Shown here: piece by piece, positions 48,120 to 60,004 of the stretch
Numbering within the stretch: the stretch's first letter is position 1
Layout: the number at the start of each line of letters is the position of its first letter
Assembly: GCF_036669915.1 (NCBI RefSeq)
Contig: NC_089325.1
Span: 3,159,683-3,223,682 of the forward strand
Source of the DNA: Pocillopora verrucosa
Taxonomy: Eukaryota; Cnidaria; Anthozoa; Scleractinia; Pocilloporidae
Direction: 5' to 3'
Length of the DNA: 64,000 nucleotides
Translations under genes and position numbers: made by a program
Notes under the pieces: generated by a model
What the model saw: only the letters and a program-made list of their open reading frames with translations
The model's database searches: none
What the model was told of the DNA's origin: nothing

Positions 48120-49017
48120 TTCTAATCTTACTTTACCTTCCTGAGCTTTCTCAGAGTCGTCTTCATTGCTGTAAGGATCGTAGATATCATTGTCGGAGCC
48201 AACTTCGAGCTCATCATCGCCATCTTTTTTTTTTTTGTTTTTTTTTGGAGTATTATCACTAGCGATTCTATTTCGAAGTCAGTCAACCTACTAGTTTCCA
48301 AATGCAAGAAAGAAATTGATTTGTTCAGTGGGCGCTATCATTAGTATGTAACAATTCTCTTCCCATGTGACGTTTGTATGCTATTCGGAAAGGTAACAAC
48401 TCAGTGTTCCTGTTTTCTTAAGAATACCTTTAAGATCGACTGTTCAAAGTAAAGGAGGCACTAATAAGTTAGCTAGCCTGCATAAGTCGCAGCACAGCTA
48501 ATTAATGGAGAATTCTCGTCAGCACTAATGGAGGATACAAAGGTTAATAACCGAAAAACAAAAATTTCGTTTAGTTTTTTGGCCCTTACGTGGATCTCTT
48601 CGAGGGTCATTTGGAACATGAAGGAATTCCGTTATCATCTTCGTTTTCCTCTTCCAGCTCGCGGGCTGCACTTAGGTTGACTTTGGTCTTGGAGAATGTA
48701 TTCGTTTTGGCTATACGTGGTCGAGACTATAAACTGCTCCAGTTTTTTGTAAATAGTGTCATCTGTGGGACCCTTAACATTCAGTTAATCCACAGGCTCA
48801 TCTCTCCCCATGGACGCCAAACTGATGCTCACAGAATTTTTAGCTTTGCCTTCCCAACACTTTCTTTGGGACCGCTGTTGTCAATCGGTGAGCAATCACC
48901 TGTGAATGTTACAGTATCAAGTATGGCAACATTGAGTTTATGCAGTTTAAATCTCATGCGTTTAAAATTCCAACTGACCTTGCAATAATCAGTCAGTAAC
49001 TGCCGTAAAAAATGCAT
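48120..49017 (-). pseudogene. Scattered minus-strand coding fragments
   Basis: Open stretches at 49017-48829 (FKLHKLNVAILDTVTFTGDC) and about 48235-48130 (an acidic run, DELEVGSDNDIYDPYSNEDD, ending at a GTAAAG donor) look coding but do not form a complete gene. They are listed as probable remnants or unassembled exons of the same minus-strand locus. Confidence 0.3.
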
Positions 49018-49769
49018 AATTTTACCATAGTGGAGTAGCTAGGGTTTCAGTGTTACTGCATTCGTTGGAATATAAACCAAATAAGCTTTTTTTCTTTTCG
49101 GACATGAATGAGTACAGTTACACCTGAGATATATTTAACTTAATGGTTTGTACAGGAAAGTGCTAGTCTTAAAAGACGAAAACTGACCACTAATTTTACA
49201 AGTGACGCTTTAAGGTAAAGATAAACCATGCTTCCAGTCAAACTGCATTCACTATAATGCTCGCACAGTATATGAATACCTGCATCTCGGCTTTAAGTTG
49301 ATGGTAATAGAGCAAGCTATTCTTACAGCTGTGTTTTTCTTAAATGATAGGATAGCATAACATTTCTCTCTGCTAATCCCAGCTCGTCAGTAGTCGAAGA
49401 TGGAGAAACGCCGAAGTGAAAGAAAAATTATCTTGAAAACGAGCCTTCGCAATATCATCTGTTGGACAAACCGTTCAAAGTTAATTTTAAATATATGGAT
49501 GGTAAATTTTCTGATGTTCTCTCCGGTTTAGGGGATACCCAGTTCGAAAGGGAGTTACCTGGACATCACGCGATATTCATCCATTTCCATTGTTACACTT
49601 TCGTAAAAGTAATAACAAAAAAGGATAATATTGTAATAATCATAAGAAATAGGACTGGTACTTTTCATATAGAGAGCGACTGCAACGTATTATTTTTTAC
49701 GCCTCTAAAAAGCGGGCGCTGCCATATTCAGCGACAGACTCCTTTGCATGCCGTTTCCTCTTATTTTAC

Positions 49770-50260
49770 CTATGGAAATACTATTGGAATGCTGGTGCCT
49801 TCACCACCAACTTCAGTGGGAACAGGATGAGTGCCTACAATAAAGAAGCAGTCGCTTCCTAGGCCTACTATGAAGACCAGTGGTTCACAGGTAATGGCAA
49901 CGCAGAAATCTTTCTTCAATAACATAGAAGATAAGGAATGGACGAAGTTAGTCTGCCTTTTTTGGGAGAATTCGAAGTCGCTCTCCACGATCTCTTCGGA
50001 AAAATCGTACTTGCTAACCTCAGGACCAATACTCCGTATCAGTTGGTACGCCGTCAGTACATCGTTGAGTTCCTCACAGTTCCTGTATGGATTTAACACA
50101 CGGAGTAACTCTGTTATGAATTTTTCTGCCACTTCGCAAATAATTGGCCACAGCTTCTTACTACCTCCAATTGCTTCTTCGTGGAACTTATGTATTTCAT
50201 TATCAATTTTTACGCGTAGAAAAGGAAAGGCATTAACGCTATCATTATCCGAAATTCGTC
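49770..50260 (-). CDS. Minus-strand open frame of about 160 codons, unrecognised
   Basis: Open without stops from about 50258 to the TAG at 49770-49772. The N-terminal part is helical (KKLWPIICEVAEKFITELL, CEELNDVLTAYQLI). The C-terminal part is beta-rich, with VFIVGLGSDCFFIV, THPVPTEVGG and a final GEGTSIPIVFP. The arrangement of a late beta hairpin, a His-Pro turn and a Gly-Thr strand loosely recalls C-terminal halves of papain-fold peptidase-like proteins. No catalytic set can be assigned, so function is left open. It lies just 3' of the kinase remnant on the same strand. Confidence 0.4.
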
Positions 50261-50849
50261 AGGTACCTTGTCACCTTTGGATACAATCTGTGCAACCCTT
50301 CTGTCGTACTATTCTAGGCATGAGGCTTGAATGACATATTAGGAATCAAGTTTGACTTTTCACACAAAGATGAATAATCTTTACTGCAATTTTTTTAACA
50401 TTTTTAGTCTATTTTAGCTTGTTTATCTAATGTTCGTGGGCTTTTTTAGGAGACAAGGACGACAAGACCGTCACCACGTATTGAAAATATTCCACTTTGC
50501 TAAAAAATACTTTTCCAAATTCCATTTCGCCGTTTAAGATATTATGGTTTTTAACTTTTTGTTGTGTATACAATTGTCGTTTAAGATATGGCTTTTAAAA
50601 TATCTTTGCAAATCGTATTTTCATGTCAATTCATGTAAGAGAGAAGAACAAGGTTCTTTGCACAAATTTAAAATGGTTTATTTTGACAAACTTCAATTTG
50701 TTAAATTACTTCCTACACGGTGCACTTTGCACTCTTCAGGAAATTTGCAAAGCTCAATGACTGGCTGGGTTACATCAATGACCCTTACACAAGATGACGC
50801 TCTTAACAAGATTGAAAAATATTTCCCTTCTAAAAATACAAATGACTAA

Positions 50850-51480
50850 CTTTCAAGGGAATATTAAGAGTAGACGTGGTAGATCCCTGGCTGATCATGG
50901 AAACCACTTCTTCAACCTTTGGCTGTTTATCAGGGTCAAATTGAGCACACTTCAGTCAAATCTTGTTGACCGAATACCAGTCAGTAGCATGCTTGTGCTG
51001 ATATTTGCATAGCTCTGTTGGCAATTTTCTTGTCATGACTGGAAAAATCCTCCAGTGCTTGCAGAGGTGTTTCCCCCTCTCTAAAGGCTGCTTGTATCTC
51101 AATAGGGATAGCTGACATAAGGGTTTAGTAATACAAACAGGGTCATGCCTAAAGACCAAATGTCGGCTCACTTAAGATCTTCTCCTTATGCAAGCGGTAA
51201 AACCAAAGGGCACTGTAATCAGGTCACAGTAGTGTTAAGTGGTGGCCAAGACGTTAGCTGGCTTTAAATGACGATGAGCGACATTTTTGTCGGGTAGGTA
51301 TTTTAAGACCCAATGCTACGTCCTTGAAAATGGTGTAGATGACTTAAGGGTTTAAGAAACCGTCGCAATAGGAGCCCTCAAGCACGCCAAGCAACAGCAC
51401 ACAAAGCGAGCGCAAAGCAAACTTCTTGCAACACGAGGAACTTGTGCAAATACGGAACACGATCTCTTGCTCGTTAGGAA
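50850..51480 (-). pseudogene. Decayed protein kinase domain
   Basis: Kinase landmarks can be read on the minus strand only by changing frame: FKDVALGLKYL (helix E), HRHLKPANVL in place of HRDLKPANVL (catalytic Asp to His), ADIWSLGMTLF (subdomain IX), and FDPDKQPKVEEVVSMI (subdomain XI). Stops and frameshifts occur between them and the DFG segment is degraded. The piece is therefore inactive as a kinase. No family-level assignment is attempted. Confidence 0.6.
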
Positions 51481-51729
51481 GGGGTGTGCGACAGGTGCGA
51501 AATCAGAAGCACGTAACTTTTCCATGTATATTATTTTTATTAAAAAGTTTGAAGCAAAGTAGCTGTAGTACTTGCGATTATAAAACTGCTGGACGACTAT
51601 TTCAGCATGGATTTGCTATTGTTCTCGAGAGGGATAGTCTAGACATGTCCGGCGGCCACTGGAAAACTGTCATGTTTGATTTTGCACCGAAACAGTGCAC
51701 ACCCTTCAAAACGCACGAGATGTAGTCTT

Positions 51730-51860
51730 TTAAATCTCTCGGGGGAACATGCCCCCGCCCCCCCCAAGAAATGTGCACCTCCGGCGCTAACCAATTTACG
51801 CCTTTGGCACCTAAACGCACCCCCCGCGCAAAAACCTGTCTCCAGACTTGTAGACTTGAT
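51730..51860. repeat. GC-rich repeat-like segment
   Basis: A C/G-rich patch (around CATGCCCCCGCCCCCCCC, 51749 onward) stands out in an AT-rich setting. It is probably a fragment of a dispersed element. Family unknown. Confidence 0.3.
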
Positions 51861-52544
51861 TTTTTCTTTTTCATTTTTTACTTCACTAGGTCGTGTGGCT
51901 CTGCACTTCGGATTGCGACTCTAACTCCGGCTTCGTGGTTAGTGGAAACCAGCTTTTACCTCTTACTTTCCACTCCCTCGCATGTCATTGACTGGACACA
52001 ACCTCGCTTTGGGCCTTCAGCGGGGCTCTACCAGCTCAGTTTCGGCGTCACGCAATACGCTACTTCATAGATGTCGATTATGACTAAATGAACCTGTCAG
52101 CCCAAACCTCTCGTTGAACAATTATTGAAATGGAGTTATAAATTCGATTTTACTTAATCATTTCAGAGGAGAGGAAAAAACCGTCTTGTTGCTTGGCAGC
52201 GAAGATGTACAGGCCACAGCTGATAAACACGCTTACGAAAAAAGGAAAGGTGAGACCTGTAAACCCATTTTCTTAGGTCCATTTTGCAAAACAGCAATTC
52301 TTTCAAAATTACTAACTCGCGAAATAAACTTAGAAGACGTTTATATAGGTGTAGATAACTTAGATCTCTGGGAATTTGATTGTGCGTTAAATTAAAATCT
52401 ACCGAAAACCTATTGTATGATGCGAGAATGAAGATAAACCATTTCACAAAAGAGTAATTTTTCTGTCATAACTAACGAGATCTTCGAGAATACATTATAA
52501 TTTAATGTTTATATTAAATTATAATTTAATGTTTAAACGTATTT

Positions 52545-52830
52545 TTGTGCGCCGGAAAGAAAGACATTGCTATTGAAGGGTGAAAATAGCCCATTTCGCA
52601 AAATAGTGTCTCTCCTAAAATTTCTATTTTGCGAAATATGTATTTAAATACGGTTTAAGAAATAAGAGGAGGCCAAAATCTTTAATTATGTATTAATTTG
52701 TAATGTTTAAATGTATTTTTGAGACATGAAAGAGGTCAAGTTGTCACCGCAAGGTAAAATAGTCCATTTCGCAGAATAGCTACTCTTCTTAAATTACTAC
52801 TTTGCGAAATGAACAAAGATCTTTCTTGCT
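52545..52830. repeat. Palindromic satellite, two units, inverted relative to 44.6-45.3 kb
   Basis: Contains CCCATTTCGCAAAATAG, TTCTATTTTGCGAAAT and GAAATAAGAGGAGGCCAAAA, the reverse complements of the left cluster's markers. It also has GAAAGAGGTCAAGTTGTCACC, matching in reverse the flank near 44625. Confidence 0.75.
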
Positions 52831-53398
52831 AATTGACGATTACTCGAAAATCCTTGTGAAAGTCATCTTTACCTTATTAGAAAAGACATCTGAATTTTTC
52901 CTTTATTTAGTTTTGTTATATCTCGCTCCGCAAAATTGTATAAGCCAAGAAAAAGGAGGTCTCGAGTACTAACTTATCTTGAAAATTGGGAAAATGATAA
53001 TGAAGTAGAATGAAATGAAGTCTACTTAATATGGGTGACCATGGACAATAAAAACTGAATTTATATAATTATTAATTTAAAGGTTAACCCGATGTGATTT
53101 GGTCCTTTTAGCTCGTTGTTCGATATATAGTTCGAAAGCTTCAAGAGTAATTTTAGTTTAAGTGACGTGCTACCTTATTTTGATAAACTCTAGAGCTTTA
53201 TTGAGAATAGCTCTACGCTTAACATCAGCTTGATTGGTTCGAGTCTGCGATTCTTACTCATTTACGTAATTTTTTTAGAACAAAAAGCTGCCAGTACCGA
53301 GATCAGAGGAGAAGTTATAAGGACTTTGGTGTCCTTTTCATTTAGTTGAACTACGCTTAAGTAGATATGTCTGACTTGGGCTGTCTAATACAAAGGAG

Positions 53399-56300
53399 AG
53401 CGATTGAACAACTGAGCGATTTACAAATCTAGCCCTGCTTGGGTAAGCACTACCGTAAGCTCAATTCGTATACGTCGCGACCAATTGAAAATCGTTCGGC
53501 CTAAAGACCTACCGAATACAGAGAAACAATTCTATTAATGTTTAGACCTTGATGGTTTTTCATTCAAAAAAAGCAGCCCACATAAAAAAACTTGAGGTAA
53601 GAGTCACTCAAATTTATTCGTTTTATTTTCATCGCTTACGCAAACTTGGAGATCGTAGATCATTTGCTGACATGATCTGCAACCCGACAACATCATCAAA
53701 TCAACTTGAGTTTTGCATTGTGTTTTAAGGTCATAGCAACCAGACTTGAGAAAATGCAAACCAGGATCGCAAACCACGCTTTCATCGCCCTAGCTCCCAC
53801 GAACATATAAACTTTCAAAATAGCCGTCGGTCAGTTAAAATTCAAAACTTGTCTTGGTTCTAACTTGTTTGCAATGTTCGATAACAACTAATTTAGACAA
53901 GACTCAATCTGGGGGCGAACTCGACTTGGTGGGGTCGAACTCGAAAAGTGTGGGGGCGAACACGGTATAAGGTAGGGGCGAACTCGATAGGAGTACCTCT
54001 ACAGCGTGTATTTGGGTTAAATTTTTTCTTATTGAAAGAGAATCCTTGTATTTATTGACAATTGTCCATTGTTGTCCATTGCTTCACGTGCGAAGCCATC
54101 CACGCGGTTTTGTTATAAGAACATAATGCGTCTTCAGTTCATAACACCATAAGAGTATTTGTCATTCCAGCTGTATATTATTGTTTATTTGTACACCAGT
54201 CGTTACATTCTTTAGATTTATTTCCACATGGTCAAATTATCTTAGCAGTCTTAGGGAAAAAGTCAGTATTTCGATTTATATTACAGTTATAGATTTGTCG
54301 CGTTTGTTGTGATCGCATGATTGGGTTTTTTTTTCCCTTACGGGTGGGCTAGCGTAGACTGCTTAATTTCAACAAAGGGCTCTGGCTTGTTTTCCTTTTT
54401 AGCCTAAAAATTCAAGAATTAATTACAATGGATAGCGTGTTACTACACAATTGTTCAGTCTGCAGTCTTGTTTTTATGGTAATTGGAGCTTAATTCAGCT
54501 GTAAGAAGCTACTCACCCGTATAAGAGTGAATTTGTTGAACTACACTTTTGCAAAGCGGTCTTTAGCTGAGCTGTTGCCTTTAATGTTGATATAATGATA
54601 AACGGGCCATAAAAAATTTCAATGTCGACACCAATTTTGAGTGAGTTGGTTGATGTGTATTTCAGAGAGTGAGCGCGTAGGCGGATATGAAAATAATGCT
54701 GCTTTTTTTTCATTGGTCATGTGCTTGAGTTATATGCATAAATTTAAACAGCAACTGAGCGACCCACAAATTTAGCCCCGCTTGGGTAATCACTACCGTA
54801 AGCTCGATTCATATTCGTGAAGACTGCTCGAAAATCGTTCGGCCTAGAGACCTACCGAATAGAGAGAATCAATTCTGTTAAAGTCTAGACCCTGATGGTT
54901 CCAAAACTTGAGGTAAGAGTCACAAAAACTTGAGGTAAGAGTCACTATGAATTATTATGTTTCTGGTTCACCTCCTTACCAAAGCCGCTCATTCGGCATA
55001 CTTTCTACAGCGTATATTTGGGTTAAATTTATACTTTTATCGGTCAGCCAAGACAGTCAATGACCACCGTCCTTATCAAAAGAGAATCCTTTTATCTATT
55101 GACAATTTCAGTGCTTAGTGGGTATTTCATTACAAATTTGTTGTCCATTACTTCACGAGCGGAGCCATCCACGCGGTTTTGTTAAAAGAACATAATGCGT
55201 CTTTAATTCAGAATACCACAACAGTATTTGTCATTCCAATTATATCTTATTGTTTATTTGCACACAATTCGTTACATTCTTTAGATTTATTTCCACATGG
55301 TCAAATTATCTTCACATTCTTATGAAAAAGTCAGCATTTCGATTTATACTACAGTTATAAATTTGTCATGGTACTTTGTTGTGATCACATGATTGGGCTT
55401 TTTTCTCTACGTTTGGGCTAGAGTAGTTTCAACAAAGAGCTCCGGCTTGTTTTCCTTTCTTATCCAGTAAAATTCAAGACTTAATGACGGTGGATAGCGT
55501 GTCACCACAAAATTTTTCGATGATTATTGTCTGCAGTCTTGTTTTATGGTAATTGAGCTTAATTCAGCTGTTAGAAGTTAGTGACCCGTTCGAGAGTGAA
55601 CTTGTTGAACTAAACTTTTGCAAAGCATTCTTTAGCTGTACTGTTGCTTTAATCTTGATATAATTGATTAACGTACCACCAAAAATTTCGATGTCAATAA
55701 CAATCTCGAGTGAGTTGGTTGATGAGTATTTCAGAGAGTGAGCACGTAGGCCGTGAATAAAAATTATGCTGCTGTTTTATGGGCGGTCATGTGATTGAGT
55801 TATGTGCATAAATTTTAAAAAGCAGCTGACCGACACACAAATCTATTTCTGCTTGAATAAGCGCTTCCGTAATCTCAATTCATATACGTGAAGACTGCTC
55901 GAAAGTCGTTCGGCCTAGAGACCGACCGAATGCAGAGAAACAATTTTGTTAATGCCTAGACCTTGATGGTTTTCCATTCGTCAAAAACAAATCATATCCA
56001 AAAACTTGAGGTAGGAGTCACTCAAATTTCTTCATCTTCTTTACATCGTTTACGCAAACTCGGAGAAAGTAGATCATTTGCTGACGTGATTTGCCCCTCG
56101 ACAACATTGTCAAAACAACTACTTTAGGGCATTTCAGATTAGACTCAAGAACTTGGAAAGGCATTAGCGCATAATAACATCATACACTTTGTAGTATAGC
56201 TTAAAAGCTGACTCCAGCGCACCGGATACGCTTACATAAATAATGTTTCTGGTTCAACTACTTACCAAAGCCGCTCATTCAGTATACTTTCTACAGCGTG

Positions 56301-57600
56301 TATTTGGGTTAAATTTTTCTTATCAAAAGAGAATCCTTGTGTTTATTGACAATTGTCCATTGTTGTCCATTGCTTCACGTGCAAAGCGATCCACGCGGTT
56401 AAGAAGGACATAATGCGTCTTCGGTTCAGAATACCATAACAGTATTTGTCATTCCAGCTGTATATTATTGTTTATTTGTACACCAGTCGTTACATTCTGT
56501 AGATTTATTTCCACATTGTCAAATTATCTTCGCATTCTTGTGAAAAAAGTCAGTATTTCGATTTATACTATAATTATAAATTTGTCACGTTTGTTGCGGT
56601 CACTTTATTGAGGAGGTTGGGGAGGGGGGGGGGGTTTACGTGTGGGCTAGCATAGACTGCTGAATTTCACTAAGGAGCTCCGCCTTGTTTTCCTTTTTAT
56701 CCAGTAAAATTCAAGACCTAATTACAATGGATAGCGTTTCACCACCGAATTGTTCAGTGATTATCTTCTGCAGTCTTGTATGGTAATTGAGCTAAATTCA
56801 GCTGTTAGGAGCTACTCACCCGTTTAAGAGTACATTTGTTGAACTAAACTTTTGAAAAGTAGTCTGACCTGAGCTGTTGTTTAATGTTGGTATAAATGAT
56901 TAACGAGCCACCAAAAACTTCAATGTCATTACCAATCTTGAGTGAGTCGGTTGATGCGTATTTCAGAGAGTGAGTGCATGTGCCAGGTGTAAAAATTATG
57001 CTGCTTTTTTATCGGTGGTCATGTGATTGAGTCTTGTGCATAAATTGAGGCCTAGAGACCTACCGAATACAGAGAAACAATTCTGGTAATGTTTAGGCCT
57101 TCATGATTTTCCATTCGTCAAAAACAGTCCAAATCCAAAAACTTGAGGTAACAGTCATTTTATTTCCATCATTTACGCAAACTTGGAGATCGTGTTGGTA
57201 TGATCTCCGCTACGGCAACATTGTTAAAACAACTACTTTTGAGCATTTCAGATTAGACACAAGAACTTTTGGTATTAGCGTATAATAGCATCATACGCTC
57301 TGTAGTATAGCTTAAAATCTAACTCCAGCGCACCGGGCGAGCTTAAAAAAACTATTGTTTCTGGTTCACCTCCCAACGCCGCTCATTCAGTATGCTTTCC
57401 ACATAATGCGTCTTTAGTTCAGAACACCATAACAGTATTTGTCATTCCAGCTGTATATTATGGTTTATTGGTACAACAGTCGTTACATTCTGTAGATTTA
57501 TTTCCACATGGTCAAATTATCGTCACAGTTCTTTGGAAGAGTTAATATTTTCTATTTATGCTACAGAACAAATAGATCGATCGAGAGTGGGTTCTCTTTT
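53399..57600. repeat. Tandem array of about four 1.0-1.35 kb non-coding units
   Basis: The marker GGCCTAGAGACCTACCGAAT or variants occurs near 53498, 54841, 55910 and 57049. A second marker, CGTTACATTCTTTAGATTTA or variants, occurs near 54201, 55270, 56488 and 57481. Units differ by indels and the last is truncated. Other shared stretches include AAAACTTGAGGTAAGAGTCA and the AGAGAGTGAGC region. No unit has a coherent ORF. Confidence 0.85.
53908..53995. repeat. Short minisatellite GGGGCGAACTCGA
   Basis: About four degenerate copies of a GGGGGCGAACTCG-type unit lie inside the first long tandem unit and are missing from the later ones. Confidence 0.6.
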
Positions 57601-57734
57601 TTAAGGTAGACCGTCGACGGAGGCCTTCGGTTTGTTTTTTCTTCTGAATCAAATACCAAACTTGATTGATACAGATTTGCAGTTCACCACGCAATCATCC
57701 GCGAGACTTTGCCAATGAATATTGTCTAGAGGCT

Positions 57735-58060
57735 TGTTTTGTAAAGGGTGTAAGTTTTTAAAGAAACCGTGGTGCTTCGTAGGTGAGGGATGTAACAAGT
57801 TGATTTGGTTTTATTAACTAAGTTGATGATATGAATTGACTACCGTAAATATCTTCTAAGCTTTTGTTTGGAGCGTTAGTCCTTCGTCAGAGCGGATAGA
57901 GGAATTGTGGGTTGTGTGTTTTACATGTACAAATTAGAGGTACGCTATGTGTGGGAAAATGGTAAACCTCGAGGAGAGATTCACGCTCGCAACGTCAGCT
58001 TAGAAACTCTCAGGCAAATTTGCATAATCTACTCAGTTGATAACACCAAATTATGTTGTT
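57735..58060 (+). repeat. Foldback element, copy 4 (degraded)
   Basis: It keeps the leader (ACCGTGGTGCTTCGTAGGTG), the inner stem (GAGCGTTAGTCCTTCGTCAG), and the distal arm (CGCTCGCAACGTCAGCTTAG, CTCAGTTGATAACACCAAATT). Many substitutions and an insertion separate the arms. Confidence 0.6.
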
Positions 58061-58477
58061 ATATGGAATTGAGCCTAATTCAGCCCCTTGAAACAACTCA
58101 GCTGTTGGAATGGACTCAAATTTTCCGATGGGGTGGTGATGTGATATGATTTATTTGCCTCGTGTAAATCAGCCTGTGATTGTTTCAAAATATTGATTAG
58201 GAAATGTTTCACGTGGTATAATTTTTGTGTATTGTGATGTGTGTTGTGGGTTTGTTTGTGTACTTTATATTCATATAGATCATATATTGATATTTTTGGA
58301 TTGTTTTATACAGGCCCCCCTTTTAGACAAGTTTCATGCCGAACTGGGCCTGCCTGTTTAAATATTGTAAATTAGTGAAGAAACGCATGCCACTCCGAAA
58401 TTTGATCCTATATCTATGACACAAATGTTGCAAGTGTTGGGTGTATCTATTGAACTGCTAATTTACTTTCAGTGATA

Positions 58478-59830
58478 ATGAGCAGCAAGAGGAAAAAGGG
58501 AGAGGAGGATGGGCGTAGCGAAGATAATTTGTGGAAAGAACAAACATGGAAAAAATGGGGGCAGAATTTTACATTTCCTTATCCTGAATTTCGAACAACC
58601 GCTAATAGCGATCAACAAAAAAATAAGTCTGAAACAGTGAACTTGAACGAGGACACGAGTGGGGGGGAAATAAGAAATTCCCCTGTTTCAAGAAAGTGAG
58701 TATCCATCAATTTAAGCAGTTTATAATCACCTCTGCATTGAGATCCTCAAAGATTATTAACCATCTCGGTCACAGTGAACTTGAAATTGTTGTAAACATC
58801 TTCATCGTCACTGCCACTGTCTCTGTCATTGCTGCTTTTGTTGTTGTTTGCACTTTCATTCGCATTTTTCCATGATTTCTGTGTAATTGTAATTGTAAGT
58901 TCATTGTAAATGGGCAGAAAAACTTTCCTAGTAGACTATTATCAAGATCAGTTTGTTACTCTGTCATGTCTGACACAATCCTTTCCTGTTTGACTGCTCT
59001 AGCTTTAGTTTCTTCACAAAGGATATAAAAGGAAAGTGGCATTACCGTCCTTGTAAACCAAAGTGTAAGGACAATCATCCTGAAGCAGAGTGGAATGGAA
59101 GCAATATTGCCAAGGTAAAAATAGGCAGACCTGTGCATACCTTCATCAAAGTACTTTCCGTTTATAATAATTATTATGGAATGTTTATGATTGTATGTAG
59201 ATATATGTGTATAAATATAAAACATATATATATTTAACAAATAGATTCCAAGTGACACAGTAGACATCAGTGACACACTCGGCTGCGCCTCGTGTGCCCC
59301 TTTTTTATTCTTACCACATTTTGACGTCATCTGTGATCTTTTACTGAACAGACGCACGGCTACGTGGAATCTATTTATTTTATATAATAAAGAATTAAAA
59401 AAGTTTTAATGATGACGTCATCTATACGTCTGTCCTCCAATAGATCATAAGTGAGAACCAATCAGAATGCGTGCAAAACTGAGCTTATTATATAAATATA
59501 CATATGTGTGTGTGTGTGTGTGTGCGTTTGTTTGTGTGTGTAGGTATATGAGAGAAAAATATATACTTCGAAAGGCACAAATATTATACACTTTGGTAGC
59601 AAACGTTTCGCCGGTTATGGCTTCATCAGTACAAAGTTATGCAAACTATAAATTTATACAATAGGCTGCTAAGGATCGTTAAAGCATGACACCTCAAGTT
59701 GACAAATCGTAGCAGCCCATTGTATAAATCGGTCGTCCGATTCAAAACGTGGGATAACAGACAGAATTGGACTCCTCGAAAATTACCTCTTTTAGATATC
59801 TATATCTATATCTACATAAATCTATCCCAG

Positions 59831-59866
<36 letters not shown>

Positions 59867-59958
59867 ATATGTAGATAGATAGATGGATAGATATATATAT
59901 ATATATAGATAGATAGATGAAAGATATATATGTATATATATATAGATAGAAAGATGAA

Positions 59959-60004
<46 letters not shown>

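Noticed and set aside
49462..49830. Plus-strand 122-codon frame
   Set aside because: It overlaps the minus-strand ORF only in part and lacks start, splice and domain evidence.
49831..50334. Plus-strand 167-codon frame
   Set aside because: Antisense to the minus-strand frame, which has the more protein-like composition and lies next to the kinase remnant.
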